DNA of 64,000 nt from Vibrio mediterranei (GTDB lineage: Bacteria; Pseudomonadota; Gammaproteobacteria; Enterobacterales; Vibrionaceae). Shown in pieces: positions 51,865 through 61,743 of this stretch (positions are counted from its first letter, which is position 1; each line of letters starts with the position of its first letter). The DNA lies in assembly GCF_900088415.1 (NCBI RefSeq), contig NZ_FLLQ01000011.1:1-64000 (forward strand), given 5' to 3'. The notes under the pieces were generated by a model. That model was not told the origin of the DNA, made no database searches, and saw only the letters and a list, made by a program, of their open reading frames with translations. The translations under genes and the position numbers were made by a program.

Positions 51865-53691
51865 TTAGTGACGTATTTGGTAGTGATATCCCAGCCACTG
51901 TTTAAATTTTTTCACGATATGGAATCCATGTCGTAGTAAGTCTCGCTCTGGTCTCTCTAAATCATTAAGTTGAATGGCATTGCTAATATCGTGATGAGAT
52001 AGCTGCTGCTGCAGTCTGAGTTTAAAGAAATGCTTGAGCGCTTCGGCCAAATTTTCTGCGGTGGAGGTTTCCAGTACTCGCTTACTGACCAGTTGTTCGA
52101 TGCGATCAAAGGTGTTGGTTTCGTTGATACCATACTCAAGACTGATGGCACGCACCCCATGAACTATTGGGAAGATACCGCCTTGTTTAAGATCCACACC
52201 TTGTTTTGATGATTTAACATTACCAAACAAAGTCAGAGGCACTGCAAAGTTGAGGGCTGGGCGAGTGAATTCGGTAAGGATTGCTTCTTGACCTTCCATC
52301 TGCTGTTGCAAATGTTGCTTAACTGGTGTTAACAATTCAGCGTTTCCTGCGACAGCTCTGGCGTCGGCCAGAATCGCGATTTCCATGACACTTTCACTAC
52401 TAGCGCTACTCACGAGTTGTTCTATGCGCTGTTTCCATTCGCTGGTGGTGTTGACCCAATGAGCATTGCTGACCATCACATTGCCAGGGCAAAGTGGGTA
52501 ACCTAACCTGGCTAGTGTATGGTTTAACTCCTTGAGCGCGCTGTCTTTATTAGGCCAATCAATACCATCTTCTAAGATAAGCGCGTTATCCTGGTCAGTT
52601 TTTAGAATCTGTTCTCCACGACCTTCTGAGCCCATGACGATAAGACAGCAGTGACCGTGCATCGCAGGTGGCAGAATAAGCTCAAACGCGCGCTCAATGA
52701 TTTGCTCGTTGATAGCAGAAACCAGTTCCATCATAAATCGAGTTCGGATTCCGTTAGTCACGAGACTATCTACCAGTTGCTGCTGTCGATTAGATGCTAA
52801 CGCCAACTCATCAACATTGTTGGCTCTGGCGATACTGAGTGACAGCACATGCGAGTGTGTAGAGAAAGCACTGAGGATTTGAGTCATATCGAGCATGCCC
52901 ACCGCTTTCTTCCCTTCGCATACCATTAGTCGTTTTACCCGTTGTCGAGTCATAGTCACCATTGCATTGAAAAGGAACTCTTCTTTGTCGACTTGGTGGA
53001 CTGGAAAAGTAGCAATCTCACTGATTGGAGTGGTGCTAGGTAGGTTTTCTAGCACTACGGCATGGAGCATATTGGTGCGAGTGACTATGCCGTAAGGCAG
53101 GGTATTAGGGTGGCGCTGCTGAGTGTCAGTATCCAGATTCAGTTCAATTAATGCCGCGTCGACACCATGATTGAGCAACTGCTGAGTGACGTCAGTAATG
53201 GTTAAGCCTGGCCCTAGAATTAACGGAGGGTGGTAGATGTCTTCGTCGACTTTGGTCAAGATGAACTCAGCAAGGTTTTGTTGCTTCTGTGCTTCTTCTA
53301 TTAACTGCTGACGGGTGGCTAAACTGGTATCAAAGTAGGCCGCAAACTGCCCGTTACTATGATAAAGAGATAAGAACACCTCTTTAGGTAACAAGTAAAC
53401 TAAGGTGTCCTCTAAAGCGACATAATTGTGTTTCACGCTATCGCCCAGTAATGCACGGACGTCAAAGAGATCATCATAGGTATAGTGGGCAAATACTTCT
53501 TGGTTGTGTTCATCGCGCTCTTCGACAGAGCCTTTAATAATAATATGTAAACTGTCGCTGGGTGACCCGGCACGCAGCATGACGTCCTTATCTCGAAAAT
53601 ACGCGACATCTAAGGCTGTTCTTAGCTGATTTTGTTGCTGTTCGGTGAGTCTGTCGAAAGGAGGTGACGACATATTGAATTTATCAGGCAT
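51865..53691 (-). CDS. cNMP-binding/CBS/DUF294 nucleotidyltransferase-like protein
   Basis: The 608-residue cytosolic protein has a cyclic-nucleotide-binding-like domain (about 10-135), a CBS pair (about 150-285, LMVCEGKKAVGMLDMTQILS), a DUF294 nucleotidyltransferase-like domain (about 315-455, GSEGRGEQILKTDQDNALI) and a C-terminal helical domain. The GSEGRxE and DxD-like DQDNA residues are the nucleotidyltransferase active-site type, as in GlnD-like proteins, so activity is possible. The combination suggests a nucleotide-responsive signalling enzyme. It is upstream of, and probably cotranscribed with, the exonuclease. Confidence 0.9.
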   Translation of the reverse strand: MPDKFNMSSPPFDRLTEQQQNQLRTALDVAYFRDKDVMLRAGSPSDSLHIIIKGSVEERDEHNQEVFAHYTYDDLFDVRALLGDSVKHNYVALEDTLVYLLPKEVFLSLYHSNGQFAAYFDTSLATRQQLIEEAQKQQNLAEFILTKVDEDIYHPPLILGPGLTITDVTQQLLNHGVDAALIELNLDTDTQQRHPNTLPYGIVTRTNMLHAVVLENLPSTTPISEIATFPVHQVDKEEFLFNAMVTMTRQRVKRLMVCEGKKAVGMLDMTQILSAFSTHSHVLSLSIARANNVDELALASNRQQQLVDSLVTNGIRTRFMMELVSAINEQIIERAFELILPPAMHGHCCLIVMGSEGRGEQILKTDQDNALILEDGIDWPNKDSALKELNHTLARLGYPLCPGNVMVSNAHWVNTTSEWKQRIEQLVSSASSESVMEIAILADARAVAGNAELLTPVKQHLQQQMEGQEAILTEFTRPALNFAVPLTLFGNVKSSKQGVDLKQGGIFPIVHGVRAISLEYGINETNTFDRIEQLVSKRVLETSTAENLAEALKHFFKLRLQQQLSHHDISNAIQLNDLERPERDLLRHGFHIVKKFKQWLGYHYQIRH

Positions 53692-53923
53692 AAAAACGAG
53701 CTCCGTAACCGTGGCTATGCTGATAGTCTGGCAAAATTAACGACAAGCTCCAGACGACTTTAGTCGAATATTGGCCACGTAATATTTAGGGCATTTTGAT
53801 ATGAGGAAATTCATTTCTATAAACAATTCCCTTTTTTGCAAACGTTTCGCATTGCATAATGGGCGCGATCTTATTCAGAGCGTCTCTTTGCTCTCTTTCC
53901 TGTCGATGTTTTAGGTTGCAGCT

Positions 53924-55111
53924 ATGTTGAGTCCATCCCCATTTGCTTGGGTATCCCAATATTTATTTGGTTTCTTTTTTGCCTACGGTGTTTATCTGCC
54001 TTTTTGGGCGTTATGGTTTGAAGATCAAGGGGTATCTGCAGCTGATGTCGGTATGTTGATGGGATTAGGCTTTGCGACTCGCTGCGTTGCAAACCTATTG
54101 ATTACCCCACGAATTCATAAAGCAGAAAGTCTGTTACCAGCACTACGCTGGGCAACGTTAGCGTGCACCATTTTTGTCGCTGCTCACCTAGCAGCAGGCC
54201 CAAGTTTTATGATGCTAGCCTTGGTCACAGTTCTGTTTAACCTCAGCTTTGGCCCGGTTGTGCCTTTATCCGATGCGATGGCTAACCACTATGCGAACCG
54301 CAGTATGTTGGATTATGGCCGTACCCGACTTTGGGGCTCTATTGCCTTTATAGCGGGTTCTTCTGTGGTGGGTTATTTAGCCTCACAGTTTGGCGCGAAT
54401 ATGATTGTTTACACCGCGATTGCGGGTTTCGTGTTCTCGATGCTGTTGGTGATGCGTAGTCCAGCGACTATGCCAGTTTCTCAACATGAAGATGATGCGG
54501 TTAGGCCAAAGCTGACATTACTGTTAAAAGATTGGTCGGTGATACGCTTTTTGGTGCTTATTGCGCTTATTCAGGGAAGCCATGCGGCTTATTACAGCTT
54601 TAGCTCTATTTATTGGAAGGAAGCAGGGCACCCAGAAAGCCTAATCGGCTATTTGTGGAGCCTAGGTGTGGTATCGGAAGTGCTATTGTTCGCTTTCAGT
54701 AAGAAATGGTTTGCAGGATGGTCGCTACGCACTCTGTTTGTTATTTCTTCTGTTGGTGTCATGGTTCGTTGGGGGTTGACGGCTTCAACGACCGCCGTTG
54801 GGGCACTTGTCGTTATCCAGTTACTGCATGGTGTGACGTTCGCAATCGCTCATATTGCTGCCATTCAATATATCCAAAAGTCTGATGCTAACAAGATGGT
54901 GGCATTGCAGGCCCTGTATAACGCCATCCCATTAGGTGCATTTATTGCGTTGATGATGGCCGTCAGTGGCTGGGGCTACGAACTGTGGGGAGCCAACGTT
55001 TTCTGGGGGATGGCGGCGATGGGCTTCTTCGCACTGTTTATTAAAGTTGAGCCGAAAAACAAAGGTGTGCGAGATATCAATGAAAATTCTCAGCCTGAGC
55101 CACAGAATTGA
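53924..55111 (+). CDS. MFS transporter, HcaT-like
   Basis: The 395-residue protein has about 12 hydrophobic segments and an MFS_1-like fold similar to the 3-phenylpropionate transporter HcaT (FFFAYGVYLPFWALWFEDQG near the start; YGRTRLWGSIAFIAGSSVVG around residue 130). Substrate assignment by homology is weak; an aromatic or small organic acid is possible. It is divergent from the DUF294 gene and 71 nt upstream of the CrbS-like kinase on the same strand. Confidence 0.85.
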   Translation: MLSPSPFAWVSQYLFGFFFAYGVYLPFWALWFEDQGVSAADVGMLMGLGFATRCVANLLITPRIHKAESLLPALRWATLACTIFVAAHLAAGPSFMMLALVTVLFNLSFGPVVPLSDAMANHYANRSMLDYGRTRLWGSIAFIAGSSVVGYLASQFGANMIVYTAIAGFVFSMLLVMRSPATMPVSQHEDDAVRPKLTLLLKDWSVIRFLVLIALIQGSHAAYYSFSSIYWKEAGHPESLIGYLWSLGVVSEVLLFAFSKKWFAGWSLRTLFVISSVGVMVRWGLTASTTAVGALVVIQLLHGVTFAIAHIAAIQYIQKSDANKMVALQALYNAIPLGAFIALMMAVSGWGYELWGANVFWGMAAMGFFALFIKVEPKNKGVRDINENSQPEPQN

Positions 55112-55182
55112 GGCTGAACATTTGTGAAAATTAGTGATAGCCCTTTAAATAATAGTTAAGGAATTTAAAGGGATATCACAAC

Positions 55183-58100
55183 ATGCAAGGATGGGTAGTC
55201 GTCCCCGTTTCACTGGCGTATTTGGGGATTTTGTTTCTTATTGCGTGGTATGGAGACAGACAAAAGAAATGGTTGTCTAACTGGCGACCTTGGGTGTATA
55301 GCCTGTCTATTGCTGTGTATTGTACTTCGTGGACCTTTTACGGAACCGTTGGTCAAGCCAGCTCCAATCCTTGGGCATTTCTACCCATTTATATCGCCCC
55401 CATTATCGTCTTCACATTAGGCTGGCGTGTTATTGCTCGCCTTATTTTGATAGCAAAGCGCGAACACATTACTTCAATCGCGGATTTTATTGCCGCACGA
55501 TATGGCAAGTCTCAAGGCTTAGCGGTAGTGGTGACGCTGATTGCGGTAGCCGGCATCTTGCCTTACATAGCATTACAGCTTCGCGGTATTACGATGGGAT
55601 TGGATGTCGTCGCACCGAATCTAGCGGATGAACTGGGCTATCAAGATAATCATATTTCGTGGTTTGTTGTTGGTGCGCTAGCAATTTTTACCATGCTGTT
55701 CGGCACTCGCCATATCGATAATACCGAGCACCATCGCGGCATGATGATGGCTGTTGCTTTTGAATCAATTATCAAATTGGTAGCATTCCTCGTTGTTGGC
55801 TTTTTCATTCTTTACTTGGCATGGCAACGCCCAGATATCCATCTTGGTGAACTGGCATCGAATACCTATCAATCCCCTAATATTCCTACCTTGCTAATTC
55901 ATACCGGCCTGACCATGATGGCGATCGTGTGTCTGCCGCGTCAGTTCCACACGATTGTAGTGGAGAATGAGCGCGCCCAAGATTTACATACCGCAAGGTG
56001 GTTGTTCCCCGCGTATTTGGTCCTGATGGGGATATTTGTGTTGCCAATTGCTTGGGTAGGACAAGGCTTATTGATGGGAACATCTCCAGATACCTTTGTC
56101 ATCAGTATTCCTAAATTTGCAGAGGCGAACAACATCGCCTTATTGGCGTTTTTAGGAGGCACATCTGCCGCCAGTGGTATGGTGATTGTGTCTACCATTG
56201 CATTGGCAATTATGGTGTCGAATGATCTGGTGATGCCATTATTGCTGCGCCGAATTAAACTGGCGCACCGCTCACACCGTCATTTATCCGGTCTGCTGCT
56301 TATAATTCGTCGAGCACTCATTTGCTTGCTGTTGTTTGGCGCTTGGGCGTTTTATCAGGCGCTGGACACAATACACTCGCTATCGGCGATTGGCTTTTTG
56401 TCATTTTCGGCTATTACCCAGTTTGCACCTGCTTTGATAGGGGGGATGTATTGGCGTCTTGGCAATCGAAAAGGGGTGTATGTCGGACTGTTTGTTGGAT
56501 TCGCCATTTGGCTGATCACCCTGATGAGTGAAACCGGGCTTTTAGCTGGCGATGCGACCAATAACTTACTTTTACGAGTGATTACGCCGCCCGATATTCT
56601 CTCATCTCTGCATATTGAAAGCTCTGACTGGGGCATGCTGATTAGCGTCGTGTTGAATGCTATTTGCTTTGTAGTGATTTCACTGGCCACTCGTTCAAGC
56701 CTAACAGAAAGACTGCAATCGGCTTCGTTTGTTGGTACGCCACTTCCTGAAAGTGAGAATCTCAGCTTATATCAAAGCCGAGTCACAGTGGCTGAACTGG
56801 AGATGCTTGCTTCTCGGTTTGTTGGCAGAACCAGAGTCAGAAGTGCATTTCGACAGTTTTGGAAGCAGCAGGAAAAGCAGCCTTTACCCAATCAGCAAGC
56901 CTCAGCAGAGCTAATTCGTCATACCGAACGTGTTTTAGCTGGGGTGTTTGGTGCGTCATCGGCCAAATTGGTGTTAACGTCGGCCTTGCAGGGACGAAAT
57001 ATGCAGCTTGAGGAAGTGGCAACCATTGTTGATGAAGCGTCGGAGCTTTATCACTTTAGTCGTGGCTTGTTGCAAGGGGCAATTGAACATATTGGACAAG
57101 GCATAGCGGTAGTAGACAAACAGCTTCGGTTGGTAGCGTGGAACCGTCGATACCTCGAGCTATTCAGCTTTCCTGCTGGATTAATCCAGGTCGGCAGACC
57201 CATTGCTGATGTCATTCGTCACAATGCACAACAAGGCCTATGTGGGCCAGGTGATCCTAATGAGCACGTTCGCAAACGTATTCATTATCTGGAACAAGGC
57301 TCTCCTCATACGTCGTCTCGAGTGCGTCCCGATGGTAGCGTGATCGAAGTTCAAGGTAACCCTATGCCCGGCGGCGGTTTTGTTATGAGCTTTACTGATA
57401 TTACGGTATTTAGAGAAGCGGAAAGTGCATTACGTGATGCGAATGAGCGGCTTGAAGAGCGGGTGATTGAACGAACGCAAGAGCTCGAACAGCTCAACAA
57501 ACGATTGGTGTTTGCCACCAAAAAGTCTGAATCGGAATCGCAATCAAAAATGCGTTTTCTAGCTGCGGTGAGCCATGACTTAATGCAGCCATTAAATGCA
57601 GCTCGTTTGTTTGCCTCTTCTTTATCGGAGGCAAGCAAGGATGATGAAACACGCCAACTCTCTTCTCATATCGAGAGTGCATTGGGAGCCGCAGAGGAGT
57701 TGATTGGCGATTTGCTGGATATTTCACGCCTTGAGTCTGGGAAGTTGCAGACTAACGTGCGCGGGTTTCAATTGTCGGAAGTCTTTAACAACCTGAAAGC
57801 GGAATTTAGTGCTATCTCTATCGGTCAACAGATTGATTTCTCGGTTGTCTCTTCATCGCTCATTGTAAAGTCTGATCCAAAATTGCTGCGCCGCGTGTTA
57901 CAAAACTTCCTCACTAATGCGTTTCGTTATAACCCAGAAGGTAAGGTGCTGTTAGGTGCAAGAAGAGTTAACGGGCGAGTAAGAATTGATGTCTGGGATG
58001 ATGGCATTGGTATTCCTGAAGACAAGCAAAAAGAGATCTTTAATGAGTTTACTCGGGTAGATCAAGCACGCGCGGATCAAGGCCTTGGGCTAGGGCTTGC

Positions 58101-58608
58101 GATATCACGTGGTATTGCAAGAGTGCTTAATCACCAGATATCGATGCGCTCGTGGCCGGATAGAGGAAGCGTCTTCTCGATAACTCTGGATGTGGCGACT
58201 GAAGTGGCTCCTGTTGCCGACAAAGCTAAATTGGCGCCAGACGCGGGGCTAAGTCATCTCAAAGTGCTATGCGTGGATAACGAACCCGACATCTTAGTCG
58301 GGATGCAAACCTTACTAGCTCGGTGGGGTTGTGATGTTCGTACCGCGTTGGATCTGGTTGCGAGTCTTAAGCACTTAGAAGAGGGGTGGGAGCCTGATGT
58401 CATTCTATCGGATTACCGATTAGACAATGGACGTACTGGGCTGGAAGTGCTTCAACAGTTTAGGTTACGTATCGGTGATTCATTTAATGGCGTTATTATT
58501 AGTGCCGACAGAACGGACTCTATGCTTGAAGGCATTAAGTCGAATGGCTTCAAGTTTATTGCTAAACCTGTTAAGCCATTAAAGTTGAGAGCTATATTAA
58601 GTCAATAA
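55183..58608 (+). CDS. crbS: SSS-fused hybrid sensor kinase CrbS
   Basis: This 1141-residue membrane kinase is the sensor of the acetate switch in V. cholerae (CrbS/CrbR). It has a sodium:solute symporter-like N-terminal half with about 12-13 membrane segments (about 1-510; YCTSWTFYGTVGQASSNPWA), a PAS domain (about 630-745), HisKA with FLAAVSHDLMQPLNAARLF (about 785-850), HATPase (about 880-1005; DVWDDGIGIPEDKQKEIF, GLGLGLAIS) and a receiver domain (about 1020-1141; VDNEPDI, ILSDYRLDNG). Its partner CrbR is encoded 3.5 kb downstream on the other strand. Confidence 0.92.
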   Translation: MQGWVVVPVSLAYLGILFLIAWYGDRQKKWLSNWRPWVYSLSIAVYCTSWTFYGTVGQASSNPWAFLPIYIAPIIVFTLGWRVIARLILIAKREHITSIADFIAARYGKSQGLAVVVTLIAVAGILPYIALQLRGITMGLDVVAPNLADELGYQDNHISWFVVGALAIFTMLFGTRHIDNTEHHRGMMMAVAFESIIKLVAFLVVGFFILYLAWQRPDIHLGELASNTYQSPNIPTLLIHTGLTMMAIVCLPRQFHTIVVENERAQDLHTARWLFPAYLVLMGIFVLPIAWVGQGLLMGTSPDTFVISIPKFAEANNIALLAFLGGTSAASGMVIVSTIALAIMVSNDLVMPLLLRRIKLAHRSHRHLSGLLLIIRRALICLLLFGAWAFYQALDTIHSLSAIGFLSFSAITQFAPALIGGMYWRLGNRKGVYVGLFVGFAIWLITLMSETGLLAGDATNNLLLRVITPPDILSSLHIESSDWGMLISVVLNAICFVVISLATRSSLTERLQSASFVGTPLPESENLSLYQSRVTVAELEMLASRFVGRTRVRSAFRQFWKQQEKQPLPNQQASAELIRHTERVLAGVFGASSAKLVLTSALQGRNMQLEEVATIVDEASELYHFSRGLLQGAIEHIGQGIAVVDKQLRLVAWNRRYLELFSFPAGLIQVGRPIADVIRHNAQQGLCGPGDPNEHVRKRIHYLEQGSPHTSSRVRPDGSVIEVQGNPMPGGGFVMSFTDITVFREAESALRDANERLEERVIERTQELEQLNKRLVFATKKSESESQSKMRFLAAVSHDLMQPLNAARLFASSLSEASKDDETRQLSSHIESALGAAEELIGDLLDISRLESGKLQTNVRGFQLSEVFNNLKAEFSAISIGQQIDFSVVSSSLIVKSDPKLLRRVLQNFLTNAFRYNPEGKVLLGARRVNGRVRIDVWDDGIGIPEDKQKEIFNEFTRVDQARADQGLGLGLAISRGIARVLNHQISMRSWPDRGSVFSITLDVATEVAPVADKAKLAPDAGLSHLKVLCVDNEPDILVGMQTLLARWGCDVRTALDLVASLKHLEEGWEPDVILSDYRLDNGRTGLEVLQQFRLRIGDSFNGVIISADRTDSMLEGIKSNGFKFIAKPVKPLKLRAILSQ

Positions 58609-58769
58609 AATGTCAGAGAAAATGTAATTGTTATGGTTATGTTTTCTCTTTTTCTATGTCTTTACTAAATATGTTGTTGTCTTTACCTTCGTTGACAGAC
58701 TCTTTACAAATGACTCGGTAATCTAGACACCACTCACAGAGAGTCAGCCAACAATAAAAAGGTGAATAC

Positions 58770-59102
58770 ATGAAAAAACTACTAACCATCACATCATTAG
58801 TTTTAGTTTCTGGAAGTGTGTTCGCAGGAAGCGACTTAGGTAATACGGAAATTAGGACATCAGCTTTCGACTCGAAGCAACAAGCTTATGAAGCTGGGTA
58901 CGATCTAGTAAAGGACCTGAAAGCAATGCCACATGGTGAACTTGCTCACGAGTTAAAACTTAATGGCCATGATACGGAATTTAATAGTATTGAACTAAAT
59001 AACACAGAAATTGTGGTTCAGGAACTTGCTGAAAAACAAGGCGTTATTAAATACCGTGCTGTTGTTGACGTAAATTATCAATATGACGCGAAAGATAGTT
59101 AA
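58770..59102 (+). CDS. DUF3316 secreted protein, copy 1
   Basis: The 110-residue protein has a signal peptide (LLTITSLVLVSGSVFA|GS) and a DUF3316 domain, a family found mainly in vibrios. Shared landmarks with copy 2 are QAYEAG (about 38-43), DLK, NSIE and YRAVVDVNYQY near the C-terminus. AAGGTGA precedes the ATG. It has no cysteine or known catalytic motif; the function is unknown. The 161 nt after crbS hold only a weak AT-rich hairpin. Confidence 0.8.
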   Translation: MKKLLTITSLVLVSGSVFAGSDLGNTEIRTSAFDSKQQAYEAGYDLVKDLKAMPHGELAHELKLNGHDTEFNSIELNNTEIVVQELAEKQGVIKYRAVVDVNYQYDAKDS

Positions 59103-59357
59103 TATCACAACGGTCTTTATATATCGAGATGCGTTAATCTGAATTGGTTATCTAACCGTAGCAATCGGAGCAAACTATTTTGCTAATGATAATACACATC
59201 GTTTTTTGTTGTATTGTCACTACTGTTGGGTTGCTTAACTTTTTAGTAAGTATGCACCGTAAGTAAGTTGGAGTCCGTTGAAGTACTTGGCTTAACACCA
59301 ACATATTTGTATGTACGGTGAGGGGATATCCCCAAAAGGAAACAATGAGGTGAAATC

Positions 59358-59693
59358 ATGAAAAAACTAGCATTTATTACAGCATCATTAGTTATGTCTA
59401 CTGCCGCTATGGCAACTACTACGAGTTTGGTAGGTGATGCCGATTTCCGTACAGAAGGTTTTAATACTAAAGAGCAAGCGTATGAAGCTGGCTTCAAAAT
59501 GGTAAATGATTTGAAATCTACCCCTTCTACCGATTTAGTGTATAAGCTTCGCGTCAACGAAAATAACCTTCTCCGTAATTCTATCGAGGTTCAAGATACT
59601 CAAGTCACTGTAGAGGAGTTCGCTGAGAATAGCGGCAGCATCATGTATCGTGCGGTAATTGATGTCGATTACTCTTATAAAGAGCGCTCATAA
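59358..59693 (+). CDS. DUF3316 secreted protein, copy 2
   Basis: The 111-residue protein has a signal peptide (LAFITASLVMSTAAMA|TT) and a DUF3316 domain with QAYEAG, DLK, NSIE and YRAVIDVDYSY in the same places as copy 1. GAGGTGA precedes the ATG. The two genes are separated by 255 nt without a terminator between them and probably arose by tandem duplication; they have diverged to perhaps 40 percent identity by eye. A terminator follows this copy. Confidence 0.8.
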   Translation: MKKLAFITASLVMSTAAMATTTSLVGDADFRTEGFNTKEQAYEAGFKMVNDLKSTPSTDLVYKLRVNENNLLRNSIEVQDTQVTVEEFAENSGSIMYRAVIDVDYSYKERS

Positions 59694-59710
59694 GTTCGGC
59701 GTTGAACGAG

Positions 59711-59738
59711 AAAGCCACCGCAATTGCGGTGGCTTTTT
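59711..59738. terminator. Terminator between DUF3316 copy 2 and the symporter
   Basis: AAAGCCACCGCAA (59711-59723) and TTGCGGTGGCTTT (59724-59736) form a palindrome followed by TT on the plus strand; it can act on both convergent transcripts. Confidence 0.8.
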
Positions 59739-59761
59739 AGTTTTAGCGTTGTAGAGCTATA

Positions 59762-61465
59762 TTAGTGGTCGTGTGCTGCACCCGCACCTTTCGGATAGCG
59801 GATTGACTCAACCATATCTTGTACTTCTTTCGGCACTTCAGCGGTGAACTTGTTAACGATGATAGAAACCGTGAAGTTCAAACACATACCTAGCGTACCG
59901 ATACCTTCTGGGCTGATTCCGAATAACCAGTTATCAGGTGTATTTGCTGCTGGGTTTACAAACTTGAAGTAGATGATGTAAGCAGCAGTGAACAAGATAC
60001 CTGAAAGCATACCTGCGATCGCACCTTCTTTATTCATCTTCTTATAGAAGATACCTAAGATAATCGCAGGGAAGAAGGAAGCCGCTGCTAAGCCGAAGGC
60101 GAACGCTACTACCTGAGCCACGAACCCTGGTGGGTTGATACCTAGGTAACCTGCACCTATTACGGCGAGTGCGGCGCCTATCCGGGCATACATCAATTCT
60201 TGCTTATCGGTCATGTCGGGCTTAAACCCTTTCTTGAGCAAGTCGTGCGAGACGGCCGTTGAGATAACAAGCAGTAGACCTGCTGCGGTAGAAAGTGCGG
60301 CGGCAAGACCACCAGCAGCCAGTAATGCAACTACCCAGTTTGGTAATTGAGCAAGCTCTGGAGAAGCCAATACGATGATGTCACGGTTAATCTTCATCTC
60401 ATTGCGTTCATCGCCTGAGTAGAACATTCTGCCGTCACCGTTCTTATCTTCCCAACCTACTAGACCAGTGCTTTCCCAGTTTTTGTACCAGCTTGGTGCT
60501 TCAGCTGCTGCGACACCTTTCATGTCTGGACCGTTGATCGTGTCAATCATGTTAACGCGAGCGAAGGCTGCTACTGCAGGCGCAGTGGTATAAAGTAGTG
60601 AGATAAAGACAAGTGCCCAACCTGCTGAGATACGTGCATCTTTTACGCGAGGTACTGTGAAAAAGCGAATAATAACGTGAGGTAGACCCGCAGTACCGAC
60701 CATTAGAGCTGCACAGATAAAGAAGACGTCGACCATACTCTTCGAGCCATCGGTATAGGCGGTAAAGCCAAGCTCTTGAGTCAAGCCATCAAGTTTATCA
60801 AGTAAGTAGGTTTCAGAGCCCGAGATAGTTGAGCCAAAACCCACTTGTGGGAAGACTGAGCCTGTCATCATGAGTGAAGTAAATACGGCTGGTACTAAGA
60901 ATGCAAAGATTAACACACAGTATTGCGCCACCTGAGTATACGTGATGCCTTTCATCCCACCCATTACCGCGTAGAAGAAGACGATCGCCATACCGATAAC
61001 GATACCAAGGTTAATGTCTACTTCTAAAAAGCGTGAGAATACAACACCAACGCCACGCATCTGTCCTGCCACGTAAGTGAAAGAAACGAAAATTGCGCAG
61101 AATACTGCTACCATACGTGCCGTTTTAGAGTAGTAACGATCACCGATAAAGTCAGGCACGGTAAATTTACCGAACTTACGTAGGTATGGTGCTAGACATA
61201 GAGCAAGTAGAACATAACCACCTGTCCAACCCATTAGATACACCGCACCATCGTAACCGATGAATGAGATAATACCTGCCATTGAGATAAATGATGCTGC
61301 CGACATCCAGTCAGCTGCCGTAGCCATACCGTTAGCTACAGGGTGAACACCACCGCCAGCGACATAAAATTCACTTGTTGAACCTGCGCGTGCCCAAATA
61401 GCGATACCGATATAGAGCGCGAAGGTGATACCAACAAGAATAAACGTCCAAGTTTGAATATCCAT
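59762..61465 (-). CDS. Sodium:solute symporter, large subunit (ActP-like)
   Basis: The 567-residue SSS-family symporter has about 13 membrane segments and starts MDIQTWTFILVGITFALYIG. It belongs to the VC_2705-type group that works with a DUF4212 small subunit and carries a large extracytoplasmic insertion (GVAAAEAPSWYKNWESTGLV). It is related to ActP acetate permeases and, from position beside CrbR, is expected to import acetate or a similar acid with Na+. It follows the small subunit by 11 nt. Confidence 0.9.
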   Translation of the reverse strand: MDIQTWTFILVGITFALYIGIAIWARAGSTSEFYVAGGGVHPVANGMATAADWMSAASFISMAGIISFIGYDGAVYLMGWTGGYVLLALCLAPYLRKFGKFTVPDFIGDRYYSKTARMVAVFCAIFVSFTYVAGQMRGVGVVFSRFLEVDINLGIVIGMAIVFFYAVMGGMKGITYTQVAQYCVLIFAFLVPAVFTSLMMTGSVFPQVGFGSTISGSETYLLDKLDGLTQELGFTAYTDGSKSMVDVFFICAALMVGTAGLPHVIIRFFTVPRVKDARISAGWALVFISLLYTTAPAVAAFARVNMIDTINGPDMKGVAAAEAPSWYKNWESTGLVGWEDKNGDGRMFYSGDERNEMKINRDIIVLASPELAQLPNWVVALLAAGGLAAALSTAAGLLLVISTAVSHDLLKKGFKPDMTDKQELMYARIGAALAVIGAGYLGINPPGFVAQVVAFAFGLAAASFFPAIILGIFYKKMNKEGAIAGMLSGILFTAAYIIYFKFVNPAANTPDNWLFGISPEGIGTLGMCLNFTVSIIVNKFTAEVPKEVQDMVESIRYPKGAGAAHDH

Positions 61466-61476
61466 TAGTGTGCCTC

Positions 61477-61743
61477 TTAGTCTTCCTGTACGTTATATTT
61501 CTTGTCGAGAGCGTTCATACGAGCGACATAAACAAAAATCAGTGCAACAAAGGTGTAGATTGAACCTTGTTGTGCAAACCAGAAGCCCAGTTTAAATCCG
61601 CCAAACTGAATAGCGTTAAGTGCGTCAACAAACAGGATTCCTGCGCCGTAAGATACGATGAACCAAACGGCTAATAGGGATCCCATGATTCCTAGATTTT
61701 CCTTCCAATAGGCTTGAGCTTGTTCTGATGATTCGAACGCCAT
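61477..61743 (-). CDS. Symporter small subunit (DUF4212)
   Basis: The 88-residue protein has two membrane segments (LLAVWFIVSYGAGILFVDAL and IYTFVALIFVYVARMNAL) and the N-terminal AYWKEN motif of the DUF4212 family, the partner of the VC_2705-type symporter that follows. An AAAAGGAGAA Shine-Dalgarno precedes the ATG. First gene of the operon. Confidence 0.92.
   Translation of the reverse strand: MAFESSEQAQAYWKENLGIMGSLLAVWFIVSYGAGILFVDALNAIQFGGFKLGFWFAQQGSIYTFVALIFVYVARMNALDKKYNVQED

Noticed and set aside
58615..58649. Terminator after crbS
   Set aside because: AGAGAAAA/TTTTCTCT with a 19-nt loop is AT-rich and weak; I could not support it as a real terminator.
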